From Patescibacteria group bacterium (GTDB taxonomy: Bacteria > Patescibacteria > ABY1 > UBA10025 > JAHIVO01), in assembly GCA_028718605.1 (NCBI GenBank), contig JAQULM010000003.1:91725-155724 (forward strand): 64,000 bases of DNA, read 5' to 3'. Position numbers and translations under genes: made by a program. The notes under the pieces were generated by a model, which was not told where the DNA came from, ran no database searches, and worked only from the letters and a program-made list of their open reading frames with translations. The first letter of the stretch is position 1, and each line of letters starts with the position of its first letter. Positions 40,951 to 48,457 of this stretch are shown here, piece after piece.

Positions 40951-41784
40951 CTATTTGATAGTAAAAAGTTTTTCGGCATTCCGCGATGTCTGCTCCGCGA
41001 CGTCTTCCGGTGAAATACCCCGAATATCAGCAATCCGGCGGGCGATATAGTCCAGATGGGACGGTTCATTGCGCTGCCCCCGCAGCGGTTCGGGTGCAAG
41101 GTACGGGGCGTTTGTCTCGAGCACAAGAGACTGAAGCGGCACCTCACGAACCGTTTCAAGAAAATCGCGTCCGTGCTCATAGGTAACGAGGCCGTTGTAT
41201 GCCAGCATAAAACCAGCATCGATAAACTTCCGGGCAGTCGCATAATCGCCCTCAAAGCTATGCACGACCCCCCGTAGGGTGCCCCGGGTTGAATACGGCT
41301 TGAGGGTTTCGAGAATCTGTTCGTACGCATCCCGGCTGTGGAGAACGAGTGGAAGGCGTGACGCGAGTGCGAGCTCGATCTGTGCAATGAAGAGCCGCTG
41401 CTGCAAATTCTGGATCGACGGCTGTTCTGACCCTTGCGCGCGTGCGATATGGTAAAAATCAAAACCGGTTTCCCCGATGCCGACGCATTTTGGATAATTC
41501 ACATAATTTTTCAGCATGGTAATCTGGTCGTCAATCTTCTGGTCAATATCACCCGGAGCTGTAAAAAGCTGCACCGCTTCCTGCGGATGGATGCCAACAA
41601 CCGCAAAAACGCGCTCATATGCGATCGCAATCTCGAGCGTTGATTTTACATGGGCGGCGTCTGACCCGACCGCGATGATGGTGCCGACGCCAACGTTTGC
41701 TGCCCGCGAAATGACGTCGTGGCGGTCTCCGGTAAACTCGCGAAAATCGAGGTGAGCGTGTGTGTCAATCAGTCGGAATGGCAT
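40951..41784 (-). CDS. TatD family metal-dependent hydrolase (first copy)
   Basis: The 277-residue protein has RLIDTHAHLDF, IGETGFDFY, PLVLHSRDA, GVVHSFEGDY and LETNAPYL. The fifth motif has Asn where most have Asp (ETDAP), a change in a metal-site residue that its neighbour does not share, so the two copies may differ in activity. It follows cvpA. TatD next to metG is a widespread arrangement. Confidence 0.9.
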   Translation of the reverse strand: MPFRLIDTHAHLDFREFTGDRHDVISRAANVGVGTIIAVGSDAAHVKSTLEIAIAYERVFAVVGIHPQEAVQLFTAPGDIDQKIDDQITMLKNYVNYPKCVGIGETGFDFYHIARAQGSEQPSIQNLQQRLFIAQIELALASRLPLVLHSRDAYEQILETLKPYSTRGTLRGVVHSFEGDYATARKFIDAGFMLAYNGLVTYEHGRDFLETVREVPLQSLVLETNAPYLAPEPLRGQRNEPSHLDYIARRIADIRGISPEDVAEQTSRNAEKLFTIK

Positions 41785-41801
41785 GGGATCGTGCGCAATG
41801 C

Positions 41802-42326
41802 TTATTCAAGTTCCAAGGGTATCGTCGGCACGCTCGATTTGATCGAATCCGGAATCAGAGGGACGAGGAATCCCGAAATGCTGACGAGCAAACCGGCAAA
41901 CGCCGAATTATCGATTGCTGCGTTGAGCGCCTCGGACAGGTAAAAATGCTTCGCGACATACAGAATCGTCCCAAGTACGAGCGTTGCCTCGACAAACCCG
42001 AGCAGCGCGCCGCCTAAACGGTTCGCGAGCGTGGCGAACGGGATGATGCGCGCGATTTTAAACGCCTTGTCGAGCGCATGGATCATATACCCAATGCCCC
42101 GGCTCGCAACGAGAAAAACGAGGACAAAGGCAAACACGTTTGCGACGCTCTCTTTGAGCATGAGGAATTGGAAAAAATCCGCCACTTGCTGGTACAGCGA
42201 TCCGGCAATATACACGCCGGCAATCGCGCCAAGGATTGCTCCAAGGGTATGCACAAGGCCGAAGTAAAAGCCCGCACCGACAAACCCAAAAAATATCACG
42301 AGCAGGATAAGGTCGAACATTGGCAT
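41802..42326 (-). CDS. CvpA family membrane protein
   Basis: Four membrane helices are seen (FDLILLVIFFGFVGAGFYFGLV, LGAILGAIAGVYIAGSLY, ANVFAFVLVFLVASRGIGYM, LLGFVEATLVLGTILYVA). The second half has RIIPFATLANRLGGALLGFVEA, the CvpA signature region. The family is linked to colicin V production and septal or envelope functions. At 174 aa it is of normal length. It lies between metG and tatD. Confidence 0.82.
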   Translation of the reverse strand: MPMFDLILLVIFFGFVGAGFYFGLVHTLGAILGAIAGVYIAGSLYQQVADFFQFLMLKESVANVFAFVLVFLVASRGIGYMIHALDKAFKIARIIPFATLANRLGGALLGFVEATLVLGTILYVAKHFYLSEALNAAIDNSAFAGLLVSISGFLVPLIPDSIKSSVPTIPLELE

Positions 42327-42340
42327 AGGATAAAAAAAAG

Positions 42341-43771
42341 TTAAACGCGCTTAAACAATGGATCGCCTTTGGTAATCCGCGCTTCGTTCAGGCTGCCAAT
42401 AATGATGTCCGCTGTTTCCGGCATAAATGGCTCAATCGCCGCTGCGAATTCCAGAAGCAATGCTGCAAGCTGGCTAAGGACAGTTTCAAGCTGTTCGCGC
42501 TTGCCTGGGTCTTTCGCAAGTTTCCACGGCTCCGCTTCATCGATAATCTGGTTTGCTTTCATGACTGCTTCCCAGAGCTCCTTCAGCGCCCGATCAAACT
42601 GCAAGAGCTCGATATAATCACCGACATGGGCAAGCGGGATCGGAGATACGACGTCTTTCGGCACGGTACCGCCGCAATATTTCTCAATCATATTCAGCAC
42701 GCGCGAAACGAGATTGCCGAGGTTATTCGCCAGGTCAGCATTGTACTTTTCCGCAAACAACGATTCTTTAATATCACCGTCCTGGCCGAACGGAAACTGG
42801 GTCAGTAAAAGGTACCGCGTCGCGTCAATGCCGAACTTTTTAACCAAATCGTTCGGATCAATCACGTTGCCGAGCGTCTTCGACATCTTCTTGCCGTCGA
42901 GGGTAAAAAATCCGTGGAGATACACCACCTTCGGAACCGGCAAACCCGCTGCGAGCAACAACGCAGGCCAGTACACACAGTGGAACTTAAGAATATCGCG
43001 CGCCATCACATGCACGTCGGCAGGCCACCATGCCTCGAAGAATGCGTCGTTATCGCCGTACCCGATGGCAGTAATATAATTCAGCAGCGCATCAACCCAG
43101 ACGTACGTCTTCTGCTTTTCGTCAAACGGCAGCGGTATGCCCCACTGGACGTTTTCTCGGGAAACGGAAAAATCTTCGAGGTCCTGCTTGAACAAACCGA
43201 GCACTTCCTTCTCGCGCCCGTGCGGCAGTATTTTTATCGTGCCGTCCTCGATCAGTTTCCTGACCGCGGGAAGATACTTCGAAAGTTTGAAAAAGTAATT
43301 GCGCTCCGATACCTTCTCCGGCGCTTTCTTATGGTCCGGGCATAAGCCGTCGACGAGCTCTTTTTCTTTTATAAACCGCTCACAACCAACGCAGTACAAA
43401 CCCTCGTACGTTCCCTCGTAAATATCGCCGTTGCTGTGCAATTTTGATAAAAACTTCACGACGCCGACTCGATGGCGTTCGTCAGTTGTCCGGATAAAAT
43501 AATCATTCGAAATATTCAGAGCCTTGAATGTTTCCTTGAACAAAGCGCTGTTCTGGTCGCAAAACGCCTTGGGCTCCATGCCGGCTGCGTTCGCGCTCTG
43601 CGCGACTTTCGCGCCATGCTCGTCGGTCCCCGTAACAAAATACACCCGGTAATTTTTCTGCCGGTAGTACCGCGCCAAGACATCCGCCGCAATGGTCGTG
43701 TACGCATGGCCGATATGCGGCTTATCGTTCACGTAATAAATGGGGGTTGTAATGTAGAATTTCTTGGACAT
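42341..43771 (-). CDS. metG: Methionyl-tRNA synthetase
   Basis: Class I synthetase of 476 aa. The HIGH motif is PHIGHAYTTI, KMSKS is KKMSKTLGNV, the CCGCERFIKE-type knuckle reads YCVGCERFIKEKELVDGLCP, and the anticodon-binding helical domain follows. There is no C-terminal EMAP dimerisation domain. The ATG at 43771 begins the usual MSKKFYITTPIYYVND. A TATAAT box lies nine bases upstream, so the leader is very short. First gene of the metG-cvpA-tatD-tatD cluster. Confidence 0.95.
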   Translation of the reverse strand: MSKKFYITTPIYYVNDKPHIGHAYTTIAADVLARYYRQKNYRVYFVTGTDEHGAKVAQSANAAGMEPKAFCDQNSALFKETFKALNISNDYFIRTTDERHRVGVVKFLSKLHSNGDIYEGTYEGLYCVGCERFIKEKELVDGLCPDHKKAPEKVSERNYFFKLSKYLPAVRKLIEDGTIKILPHGREKEVLGLFKQDLEDFSVSRENVQWGIPLPFDEKQKTYVWVDALLNYITAIGYGDNDAFFEAWWPADVHVMARDILKFHCVYWPALLLAAGLPVPKVVYLHGFFTLDGKKMSKTLGNVIDPNDLVKKFGIDATRYLLLTQFPFGQDGDIKESLFAEKYNADLANNLGNLVSRVLNMIEKYCGGTVPKDVVSPIPLAHVGDYIELLQFDRALKELWEAVMKANQIIDEAEPWKLAKDPGKREQLETVLSQLAALLLEFAAAIEPFMPETADIIIGSLNEARITKGDPLFKRV

Positions 43772-43780
43772 AGCGCTTGA

Positions 43781-43786
43781 ATTATA
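43781..43786 (-). promoter_or_regulatory. -10 box of metG
   Basis: Minus-strand TATAAT nine bases before the ATG, predicting a leader of two or three bases. Confidence 0.5.
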
Positions 43787-43823
43787 CCGTGAAATCGGCA
43801 TAAAAACAATAAAACTCCTGCGA

Positions 43824-43851
43824 TTGACAATTGTGCGACTATACGTATAAT
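43824..43851 (+). promoter_or_regulatory. Consensus promoter of the 43858-44082 transcript
   Basis: Perfect TTGACA (43824-43829) and perfect TATAAT (43846-43851) with a 16-base spacer. It is the strongest promoter in the window by sequence. Confidence 0.85.
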
Positions 43852-43943
43852 ACTACTGAGTACTGCTGCTACGCGCTAACGCCCTCCTTTCGAAACATCC
43901 GTACACTCACTTCGTACGGAATGAAGTGGAAAGGAGATGCGCC

Positions 43944-43988
43944 TTGGTACAAGACGGTGGTGGTAGCGACGGTGCTCCCGCTGCGTAA
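43944..43988 (+). CDS. Tiny ORF, 14 aa, behind the sequestered ribosome binding site
   Basis: TTG start seven bases after GGAG. The sequence is MVQDGGGSDGAPAA, Gly/Ala rich. The initiation region (GGAGATGCGCCTTG) closely matches that of the 45718 gene (GGAGGATACGCCTTG), which also uses TTG. A 38-codon frame starting at ATG 43921 overlaps it and cannot be ruled out. Confidence 0.3.
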   Translation: MVQDGGGSDGAPAA

Positions 43989-44049
43989 CGTGGCGGTGGA
44001 GCTGATGGTTCATAGGAAAGCGCTGCTTTCCAGCTGAGCCTGATCAAAA

Positions 44050-44082
44050 GGGGTGGCGAGCGTATCGTCACCCTGTTTTTTC
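44050..44082 (+). terminator. Intrinsic terminator of the 43858 transcript
   Basis: GGGTG (44051-44055) with CACCC (44069-44073) and CGA/TCG inside. TGTTTTTT follows. Confidence 0.75.
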
Positions 44083-44172
44083 TCCTCAGCCGATAAACAG
44101 CTGCATATCGTTACGACAGTATATGCCCGCCGGCTAACCTCAGTTGTATAAAAAATACCGCTACTCTGCTCC

Positions 44173-44922
44173 TTACTCAGCCGACATGAGGTCTCCGACG
44201 GCAAAGAGGATGAGCAGCGCGCCAATGCCGAATAACGCCAATCCAAATACTATGTCGCCCCACGCCGACTTCCTGCCGTACCCCTTTTTAAGCGGCTGAG
44301 CGATGAGGAAGTACACGCCCAGGCAGACGGCCAGCCCGGCGAATGCGCCAATGGCGATTGCCAACCCGCGCGCGTTCAGGGTGGAAACGTACTGCACGCC
44401 GAACGTCACCGCAAACCCAACCACGGGCCCGAGGATGTAGTAGAAAAGCGGGTGATCGTAGTCAATCGGCTCGCGTGCCTCCTGAACAGCGCCGTTCGGA
44501 ACCCGAGCCTTCAGCTGGTCAACGAGCTCCTGGAAACGGTCCATGCCATTGAGCACCATCGCGCTCCCCTTTCCTGCGAACAACTTCACGTGCCGCACGT
44601 CCCCTCGGGTCGTCTTCAGGATGTACACTCTGCGAATATCATCAAGCGTGATTGTGTCATCTGCCCTGGTGCTGATCCGCCGGACAAATTCATCGGTTAA
44701 GATTACTTTTGTTTTCAGATGGCGATCGAGCACGTTCATCGAAAGGATGCGAAGTACCCACAGCGCGACGAAAAAGCAGCCGGTGAACATGAGCACCTGC
44801 GGTAAATCGGAGTGCCACAGTTTGAACAGCCCGAGGAAAAACCCGACGGTCAGGGAAAATGTCACGACCAGGTTCGCCGTTTTCCGACGGTCAATTTCCT
44901 TTTTCGAAACATAATACTCCAT
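44173..44922 (-). CDS. Membrane protein with PH-like central domain, 249 aa
   Basis: Two N-terminal membrane helices (TANLVVTFSLTVGFFLGLFK, VLMFTGCFFVALWVLRIL), then a soluble beta-rich region (TKVILTDEFVRRISTRADDTITLDDIRRVYILKTTRG) like bacterial PH/YdbS-type domains, then three further helices. Function unknown. No Shine-Dalgarno is present. The ATG lies six bases after an extended -10 box, so the message is probably leaderless. Confidence 0.65.
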   Translation of the reverse strand: MEYYVSKKEIDRRKTANLVVTFSLTVGFFLGLFKLWHSDLPQVLMFTGCFFVALWVLRILSMNVLDRHLKTKVILTDEFVRRISTRADDTITLDDIRRVYILKTTRGDVRHVKLFAGKGSAMVLNGMDRFQELVDQLKARVPNGAVQEAREPIDYDHPLFYYILGPVVGFAVTFGVQYVSTLNARGLAIAIGAFAGLAVCLGVYFLIAQPLKKGYGRKSAWGDIVFGLALFGIGALLILFAVGDLMSAE

Positions 44923-44928
44923 ACAGCC

Positions 44929-44937
44929 AGTATATCA
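44929..44937 (-). promoter_or_regulatory. Extended -10 promoter of the 44173-44922 gene
   Basis: Minus-strand TGA-TATACT, six bases, then ATG. Confidence 0.6.
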
Positions 44938-44940
44938 GCT

Positions 44941-45546
44941 TTAATGCTCGGTGGGGAGGCAAACCAACGCCCAATTGATATATTGATACGGCCTTCCCGA
45001 ATATCGCCCTGGTAATTTCGCTTTGAACGGGTTGCGCTTGATGTATTCAATCACCGTCCGGAAATACTCATCGGTATTCACGATGCGAATGTAAAAACGT
45101 TTTTGGAAATATGGGAAATTGATGCCATACGAATTCCGAAGCTGGTCATAAAAATATGATTTTATCCCATGCACCAAATCAGATACCGTGAATAATTTAC
45201 CTGATCGCGCAACCACGGCGGGTTGCGCTCGGGAGATATTTATTTTGTTTTTATTCATACCGCACCCCGCTGTGGGTGCGGTGGAATTAATTACGGGTGC
45301 GGTTGATTTTTTTATCTCCGCGGCCGCGATGCCATTCCATCGGCCCGCGGCGCCCACGAGTATATGCACATGATCCGGCATGATTTGCCACGCCAACACA
45401 TCGTATCCCTTCATCTCGCCCGTTTTTACAATAATACTCGCCAACAACTCCGCGTATCTCGTCTCCTCAAATAACCGAAATCCCTCCCGAGTCCTGAACG
45501 TTACAAAATATGAATATTCATCCTGGTAAATTCTGCGCTGCGTCAT
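44941..45546 (-). CDS. REP-associated tyrosine transposase (RAYT, Y1 HUH family)
   Basis: The 201-residue protein starts MTQRRIYQDEYSYFVTFRTR. It has the HUH metal motif in WQIMPDHVHILVGAAG (HVH) and the catalytic helix region SYFYDQLRNSYGINFPYFQKRFYIRIVNTDEYFRTVIEYI with candidate Tyr residues, followed by KRNPFKAKLPG. Such enzymes move REP palindromes. Between the two blocks is an insertion of about 40 residues encoded by two palindromes (45207-45281). A promoter lies at 45585-45614. It is the only transposase-like gene in the window. Confidence 0.85.
   Translation of the reverse strand: MTQRRIYQDEYSYFVTFRTREGFRLFEETRYAELLASIIVKTGEMKGYDVLAWQIMPDHVHILVGAAGRWNGIAAAEIKKSTAPVINSTAPTAGCGMNKNKINISRAQPAVVARSGKLFTVSDLVHGIKSYFYDQLRNSYGINFPYFQKRFYIRIVNTDEYFRTVIEYIKRNPFKAKLPGRYSGRPYQYINWALVCLPTEH
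45207..45281 (-). repeat. Pair of REP-like palindromes inside the RAYT gene
   Basis: GCGCAACC (45207-45214) pairs with GGTTGCGC (45221-45228). CCGCACCC (45260-45267) pairs with GGGTGCGG (45274-45281). A third GGGTGCGG occurs at 45295-45302. Together they encode an in-frame insertion in the transposase. Confidence 0.6.
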
Positions 45547-45584
45547 AAACAAAATCCCCACTGGTTCAGGGGAAGGTTGCTGTT

Positions 45585-45614
45585 ATTGTATGCCAATAAT
45601 TCACTCCTCGTCAA
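45585..45614 (-). promoter_or_regulatory. Promoter of the RAYT gene
   Basis: Minus-strand TTGACG (45609-45614), an 18-base spacer and TACAAT (45585-45590). Confidence 0.6.
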
Positions 45615-45616
45615 TC

Positions 45617-45636
45617 CCCCCAAACCAAAAACAACG
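45617..45636 (+). repeat. 20-bp repeat, copy 1
   Basis: CCCCCAAACCAAAAACAACG. One mismatch from the copies at 46283 and 46861. It lies between the RAYT and 45718 promoters. Confidence 0.75.
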
Positions 45637-45651
45637 GCCTGCTCTGACCCA

Positions 45652-45679
45652 TTGACATTTCCTGGTTTTTTGATAGGGT
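45652..45679 (+). promoter_or_regulatory. Promoter of the 45718-46227 gene
   Basis: TTGACA (45652-45657), a 16-base spacer and TAGGGT (45674-45679). The -10 box is weak. Confidence 0.45.
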
Positions 45680-45717
45680 AAGGAAAATCGAACCTTAACG
45701 TCATTGGAGGATACGCC

Positions 45718-46227
45718 TTGAACCATGTTGATTTTTTCCGGATAACGAGCGAGGGCATCGAATCAGCAATCGGCACATTCATTCCAGAGGAGCTGAAAAC
45801 CACGCTCTTCAGCCCTGACTACGCCGTCGATTTCCGACCTGACATTGTTGTCACTCTGCTGGAAAAAGTCGCATGCCGATACGGCTGCGACATCACCCAT
45901 TCCCTGCCACAGCATAATATTACCGAACTAGCCAGACAGGTTGGATTGGTAATCGTCCGGTTTGCCCAATCCCATGCCCGGCAATGCCAGTACTGCACCG
46001 AAAAGGTAGCCGCGCTCGCCATTCTCCTCCGGCTAATGAACACCTACGTCGTGAAAAAGGTGTTCAACAGCATACCGAGGGAAATCCCTGACCGCGCGTA
46101 TTACTTTTTCCTGGACACGGACGACCCGGACTACGTCACCGATACATCGACGGAGTCAAGCGGCAAATCAAGCATACGTGACTATGTCAGACAGTGGGAT
46201 ATCACCGGCAATAACACGGTACACTGA
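45718..46227 (+). CDS. Unknown soluble protein, 169 aa, autonomous orphan gene
   Basis: TTG start at 45718 with GGAGG and a seven-base spacer. It begins (L)NHVDFFRITSEGIESAIGTF. The middle holds cysteines in VACRYGCDITH and ARQCQYCTEKVAALAILL, the second a CxxC pair. The C-terminus is acidic (FFLDTDDPDYVTDTSTESS). No family was recognised. It has its own promoter and terminator and is bracketed by two copies of a 20-bp repeat. Confidence 0.7.
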   Translation: MNHVDFFRITSEGIESAIGTFIPEELKTTLFSPDYAVDFRPDIVVTLLEKVACRYGCDITHSLPQHNITELARQVGLVIVRFAQSHARQCQYCTEKVAALAILLRLMNTYVVKKVFNSIPREIPDRAYYFFLDTDDPDYVTDTSTESSGKSSIRDYVRQWDITGNNTVH

Positions 46228-46247
46228 GCGACAGATGCCTCAATCCA

Positions 46248-46280
46248 CCCGGACGGAACCAACCGCCCGGGCTTTTTTAT
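46248..46280 (+). terminator. Intrinsic terminator of the 45718-46227 gene
   Basis: CCCGG-A-CGG (46248-46256) pairs with CCG-C-CCGGG (46263-46271) around AACCAA. CTTTTTTAT follows. Confidence 0.85.
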
Positions 46281-46282
46281 TC

Positions 46283-46302
46283 CCCCCAAACCAAAAACAG
46301 CG
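46283..46302 (+). repeat. 20-bp repeat, copy 2
   Basis: CCCCCAAACCAAAAACAGCG, identical to copy 3. It sits between the convergent ends of the 45718 and 46393 genes. Confidence 0.75.
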
Positions 46303-46335
46303 GCTGTACCATTGACTCGCAGCACATCAATGGAA

Positions 46336-46366
46336 GATAAAAAAGCGGGGCCTCGGGCTCCGCTTT
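46336..46366 (-). terminator. Intrinsic terminator of the 46393-46758 gene
   Basis: AAAGCGG (46342-46348) pairs with CCGCTTT (46360-46366), with GCC/GGC inside. TTTTTATC follows on the minus strand. Confidence 0.85.
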
Positions 46367-46392
46367 ACCAATGATGGACAAACATGATCTAG

Positions 46393-46758
46393 CTATGCGA
46401 CCTGTGCCAGTAGATCGGCCGCCTTGATTCTGCTTGGCTGATTAACCGTACCGATCCGATCAAGGTGCGGACAGTTATGTACCACGTCATTCTCCTTTCC
46501 CGGGCATTGCCAGCACTCACCTTTGCGTTGCGTGATGATGACTGTATACTTTTTCGGATCAGGCAATTGTTTGACCTGCTCAGTCGCAACAGCAATCGCT
46601 GCCGTCTGGTCAGGGGCATAGAAACGCTCCATCGGCCCCTCAATTTTCCGATCGCCAATCGTCACCGATTTCGCCAAGCAAGCCTCTGGGAAGTCTTCTA
46701 GTACTTCCAGAAATTCATCTGAAACCAGAACCACCTCATACTGTTCAACTATTGGCAT
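46393..46758 (-). CDS. Small protein with Cys/His cluster, 121 aa, autonomous orphan gene
   Basis: MPIVEQYEVVLVSDEFLEVL starts after AGGAGGTTTGAG, a strong site. The C-terminal half has GECWQCPGKENDVVHNCPHLD, a CxxC and an HxC-P-H group that could bind zinc. The first half looks like an alpha/beta fold (SVTIGDRKIEG, TAAIAVATEQVKQL, YTVIITQRK). No family is recognised. Autonomous, with TTGACA promoter and terminator. Confidence 0.7.
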   Translation of the reverse strand: MPIVEQYEVVLVSDEFLEVLEDFPEACLAKSVTIGDRKIEGPMERFYAPDQTAAIAVATEQVKQLPDPKKYTVIITQRKGECWQCPGKENDVVHNCPHLDRIGTVNQPSRIKAADLLAQVA

Positions 46759-46807
46759 CTCAAACCTCCTATAAAGGACTTCAATTGTTTGTATTAATAT
46801 TTCCCTA

Positions 46808-46835
46808 CTTTACCAAAAAAATACCAATTGTCAAT
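46808..46835 (-). promoter_or_regulatory. Promoter of the 46393-46758 gene
   Basis: Minus-strand TTGACA (46830-46835), a 16-base spacer and TAAAGT (46808-46813). Confidence 0.65.
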
Positions 46836-46860
46836 AGGATTTATCCATCCGGCGTGGAAC

Positions 46861-46880
46861 CCCCCAAACCAAAAACAGCG
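46861..46880 (+). repeat. 20-bp repeat, copy 3
   Basis: CCCCCAAACCAAAAACAGCG. It lies between the 46758 promoter and the end of the Schlafen-like gene. The rest of the 46759-46968 gap holds nothing else recognised. Confidence 0.75.
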
Positions 46881-46968
46881 TCCTGCTTGAGGCGCTGGGT
46901 TTAATTATCTTTTTCCGATATTGAATCGTAAAGGGGAATTGGTATGAGGCATTTTGGCAATCTATAAA

Positions 46969-48447
46969 TCACGATCTGCTCTCAAACTCATCTAGCACGC
47001 TTTGGAGAACGCCCTGACTTGGCTCCCACATATCAAAAAACGTAAACAGCCCCTTACTTATATTAAAAACAACGTCTGCATAACTCGTAGTTAATAAATC
47101 TAATGTCATTTCTCTATCCCACCTTGCTTGCCGAGCAATACTTTTTCGCTTAAACATTGTAAATGCTCTCGTAGTATCAGACGCGGCTAACTGTCTTTCT
47201 TGTATACCTAAATGATTTATCTGGATACCGATAGTTGCCTTTGGGTCTAACTGCATATTTTTATAAATCTGAATACAGTGCTTAACTGCCTCAGCAATTC
47301 TCCAAATTCTAGTATCAAAATAAAGTATTCTTTCTTCCTCACCTTGTCTCCTTTCTCTGCTCCCTCGAGTATCCTCCTCAAAGGCCCTAAAAAAATAATA
47401 CCCACCATTGAAATTGAAATGCCAATAATCAAATCCTGCGTTCTTATCTGCAATGACACACCGTAAACCATCATTATCAGGCCGCGGCTTACCATCCTCA
47501 TGATATGTAACAAGACCCATAGGCCAACCAGTATTTCTTAGTACAGACTTATCGGCAATATCTAAGAGTCCTTTGTGTGTGTAAATATTTTTAGTTCCAG
47601 TTACAATATAATGTATAACTTCCAAACCCTCATACTTAAAACCATTATCAGTAGCGATTTTTTGTGCCTGCTCGGACTGAGAAACCGAAATGTTATTTCT
47701 TGTTAAACTACTTTTTACTTGTTTCTTTTGAGCTGGAGGAATATCTTTTTTACTTTGGTCGGTCTTTATTTTTACGTTTTTAGGGGCAGTAAGAGGAGTA
47801 ATTTTAAGACCCATCTCCTTCATCAAGTCGGTAAAACGACTTAGCATCTCACTTTGTCTTTTTTCAATACATATATCAATTATTTTCTCCCAATCATCCG
47901 GGTTGGCAATTTTTATAGTCCTTGCCGCTTCAATTCGAATATATAAGGCGCCTTCCTCAAGAATATTACCAGCCGAGCTTTTACAAAAAAATGGTCTCTT
48001 CTTGAACCCCCTTACCTCAATAATGGGATATGTAATATTATTATCAATATTTTGATCTTTGTGGACCAGTAAATCAATCTTGTCCGTGCCAGCGGTATAT
48101 CTTTCTACTGTCTGTGCCAACTGACTCACTTCGTACGAACTTAAGATCTCAGAGGGCATATCTTCGGCGGGTTGTGGCTTTCTATTATAATCTTCGGGAT
48201 ATCCAATAACAATATATCCACCACCAGCATTTGCCATCCCCAAAATATGTTTAATTAGCTTGTACGAAAAACCATCACGGCCGGTAAACTTAATAGCATC
48301 CTTGTAGTCGACACCCGGATCCTCTCCTGGGTACTTCAAAAACGATTGACGTAATTTATATCCACGATCATCAATCAAACCCGACGATGTCGTAGTTGTA
48401 GAAGTAGATGTAGATAACGCTGTGCTAATTAAAGTATGAGTGTCCAT
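46969..48447 (-). CDS. Schlafen/AlbA_2 domain protein, 492 aa, AT-rich (possible defence or regulatory protein)
   Basis: After a Ser/Thr-rich N-terminus, DYKDAIKFTGRDGFSYKLIKHILGMANAGGGYIVIGYPED gives the AlbA_2/Schlafen ATP-binding-like core (E/DxK, then ANxxGGxxxIG). The following EVRGFKKRPFFCKSS and GALYIRIEAARTIKI also fit. The C-terminal 250 residues are not recognised. Start at ATG 48447 with AGGTGG seven bases upstream. Composition is clearly more AT-rich than its neighbours, suggesting transfer. Family members include tRNA-targeting and antiviral proteins, but function here is open. Confidence 0.68.
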   Translation of the reverse strand: MDTHTLISTALSTSTSTTTTSSGLIDDRGYKLRQSFLKYPGEDPGVDYKDAIKFTGRDGFSYKLIKHILGMANAGGGYIVIGYPEDYNRKPQPAEDMPSEILSSYEVSQLAQTVERYTAGTDKIDLLVHKDQNIDNNITYPIIEVRGFKKRPFFCKSSAGNILEEGALYIRIEAARTIKIANPDDWEKIIDICIEKRQSEMLSRFTDLMKEMGLKITPLTAPKNVKIKTDQSKKDIPPAQKKQVKSSLTRNNISVSQSEQAQKIATDNGFKYEGLEVIHYIVTGTKNIYTHKGLLDIADKSVLRNTGWPMGLVTYHEDGKPRPDNDGLRCVIADKNAGFDYWHFNFNGGYYFFRAFEEDTRGSRERRQGEEERILYFDTRIWRIAEAVKHCIQIYKNMQLDPKATIGIQINHLGIQERQLAASDTTRAFTMFKRKSIARQARWDREMTLDLLTTSYADVVFNISKGLFTFFDMWEPSQGVLQSVLDEFESRS

Positions 48448-48457
48448 AAAATACCAC

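Larger units (their letters stand above)
43858..44082 (+). ncRNA. Short structured transcript with sequestered ribosome binding site
   Basis: The predicted RNA of about 225 bases starts after a consensus promoter. Near its 5' end CTCCTTTC (43884-43891) pairs perfectly with GAAAGGAG (43929-43936), the Shine-Dalgarno. Inside, TCCGTAC (43898-43904) pairs with GTACGGA (43914-43920). It ends in the hairpin GGGTG...CACCC followed by TGTTTTTT. Only very short ORFs occur (43944-43988, or a 38-codon frame from 43921). It could be a regulated leader, a small-protein mRNA or a regulatory RNA. Confidence 0.6.

Noticed and set aside
43831..44037. Plus-strand frame of 68 codons covering the 43858 transcript
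   Set aside because: Its start lies between the -35 and -10 boxes, so most of it cannot be transcribed from that promoter. A shorter frame from 43921 is kept only as an alternative in the feature text.
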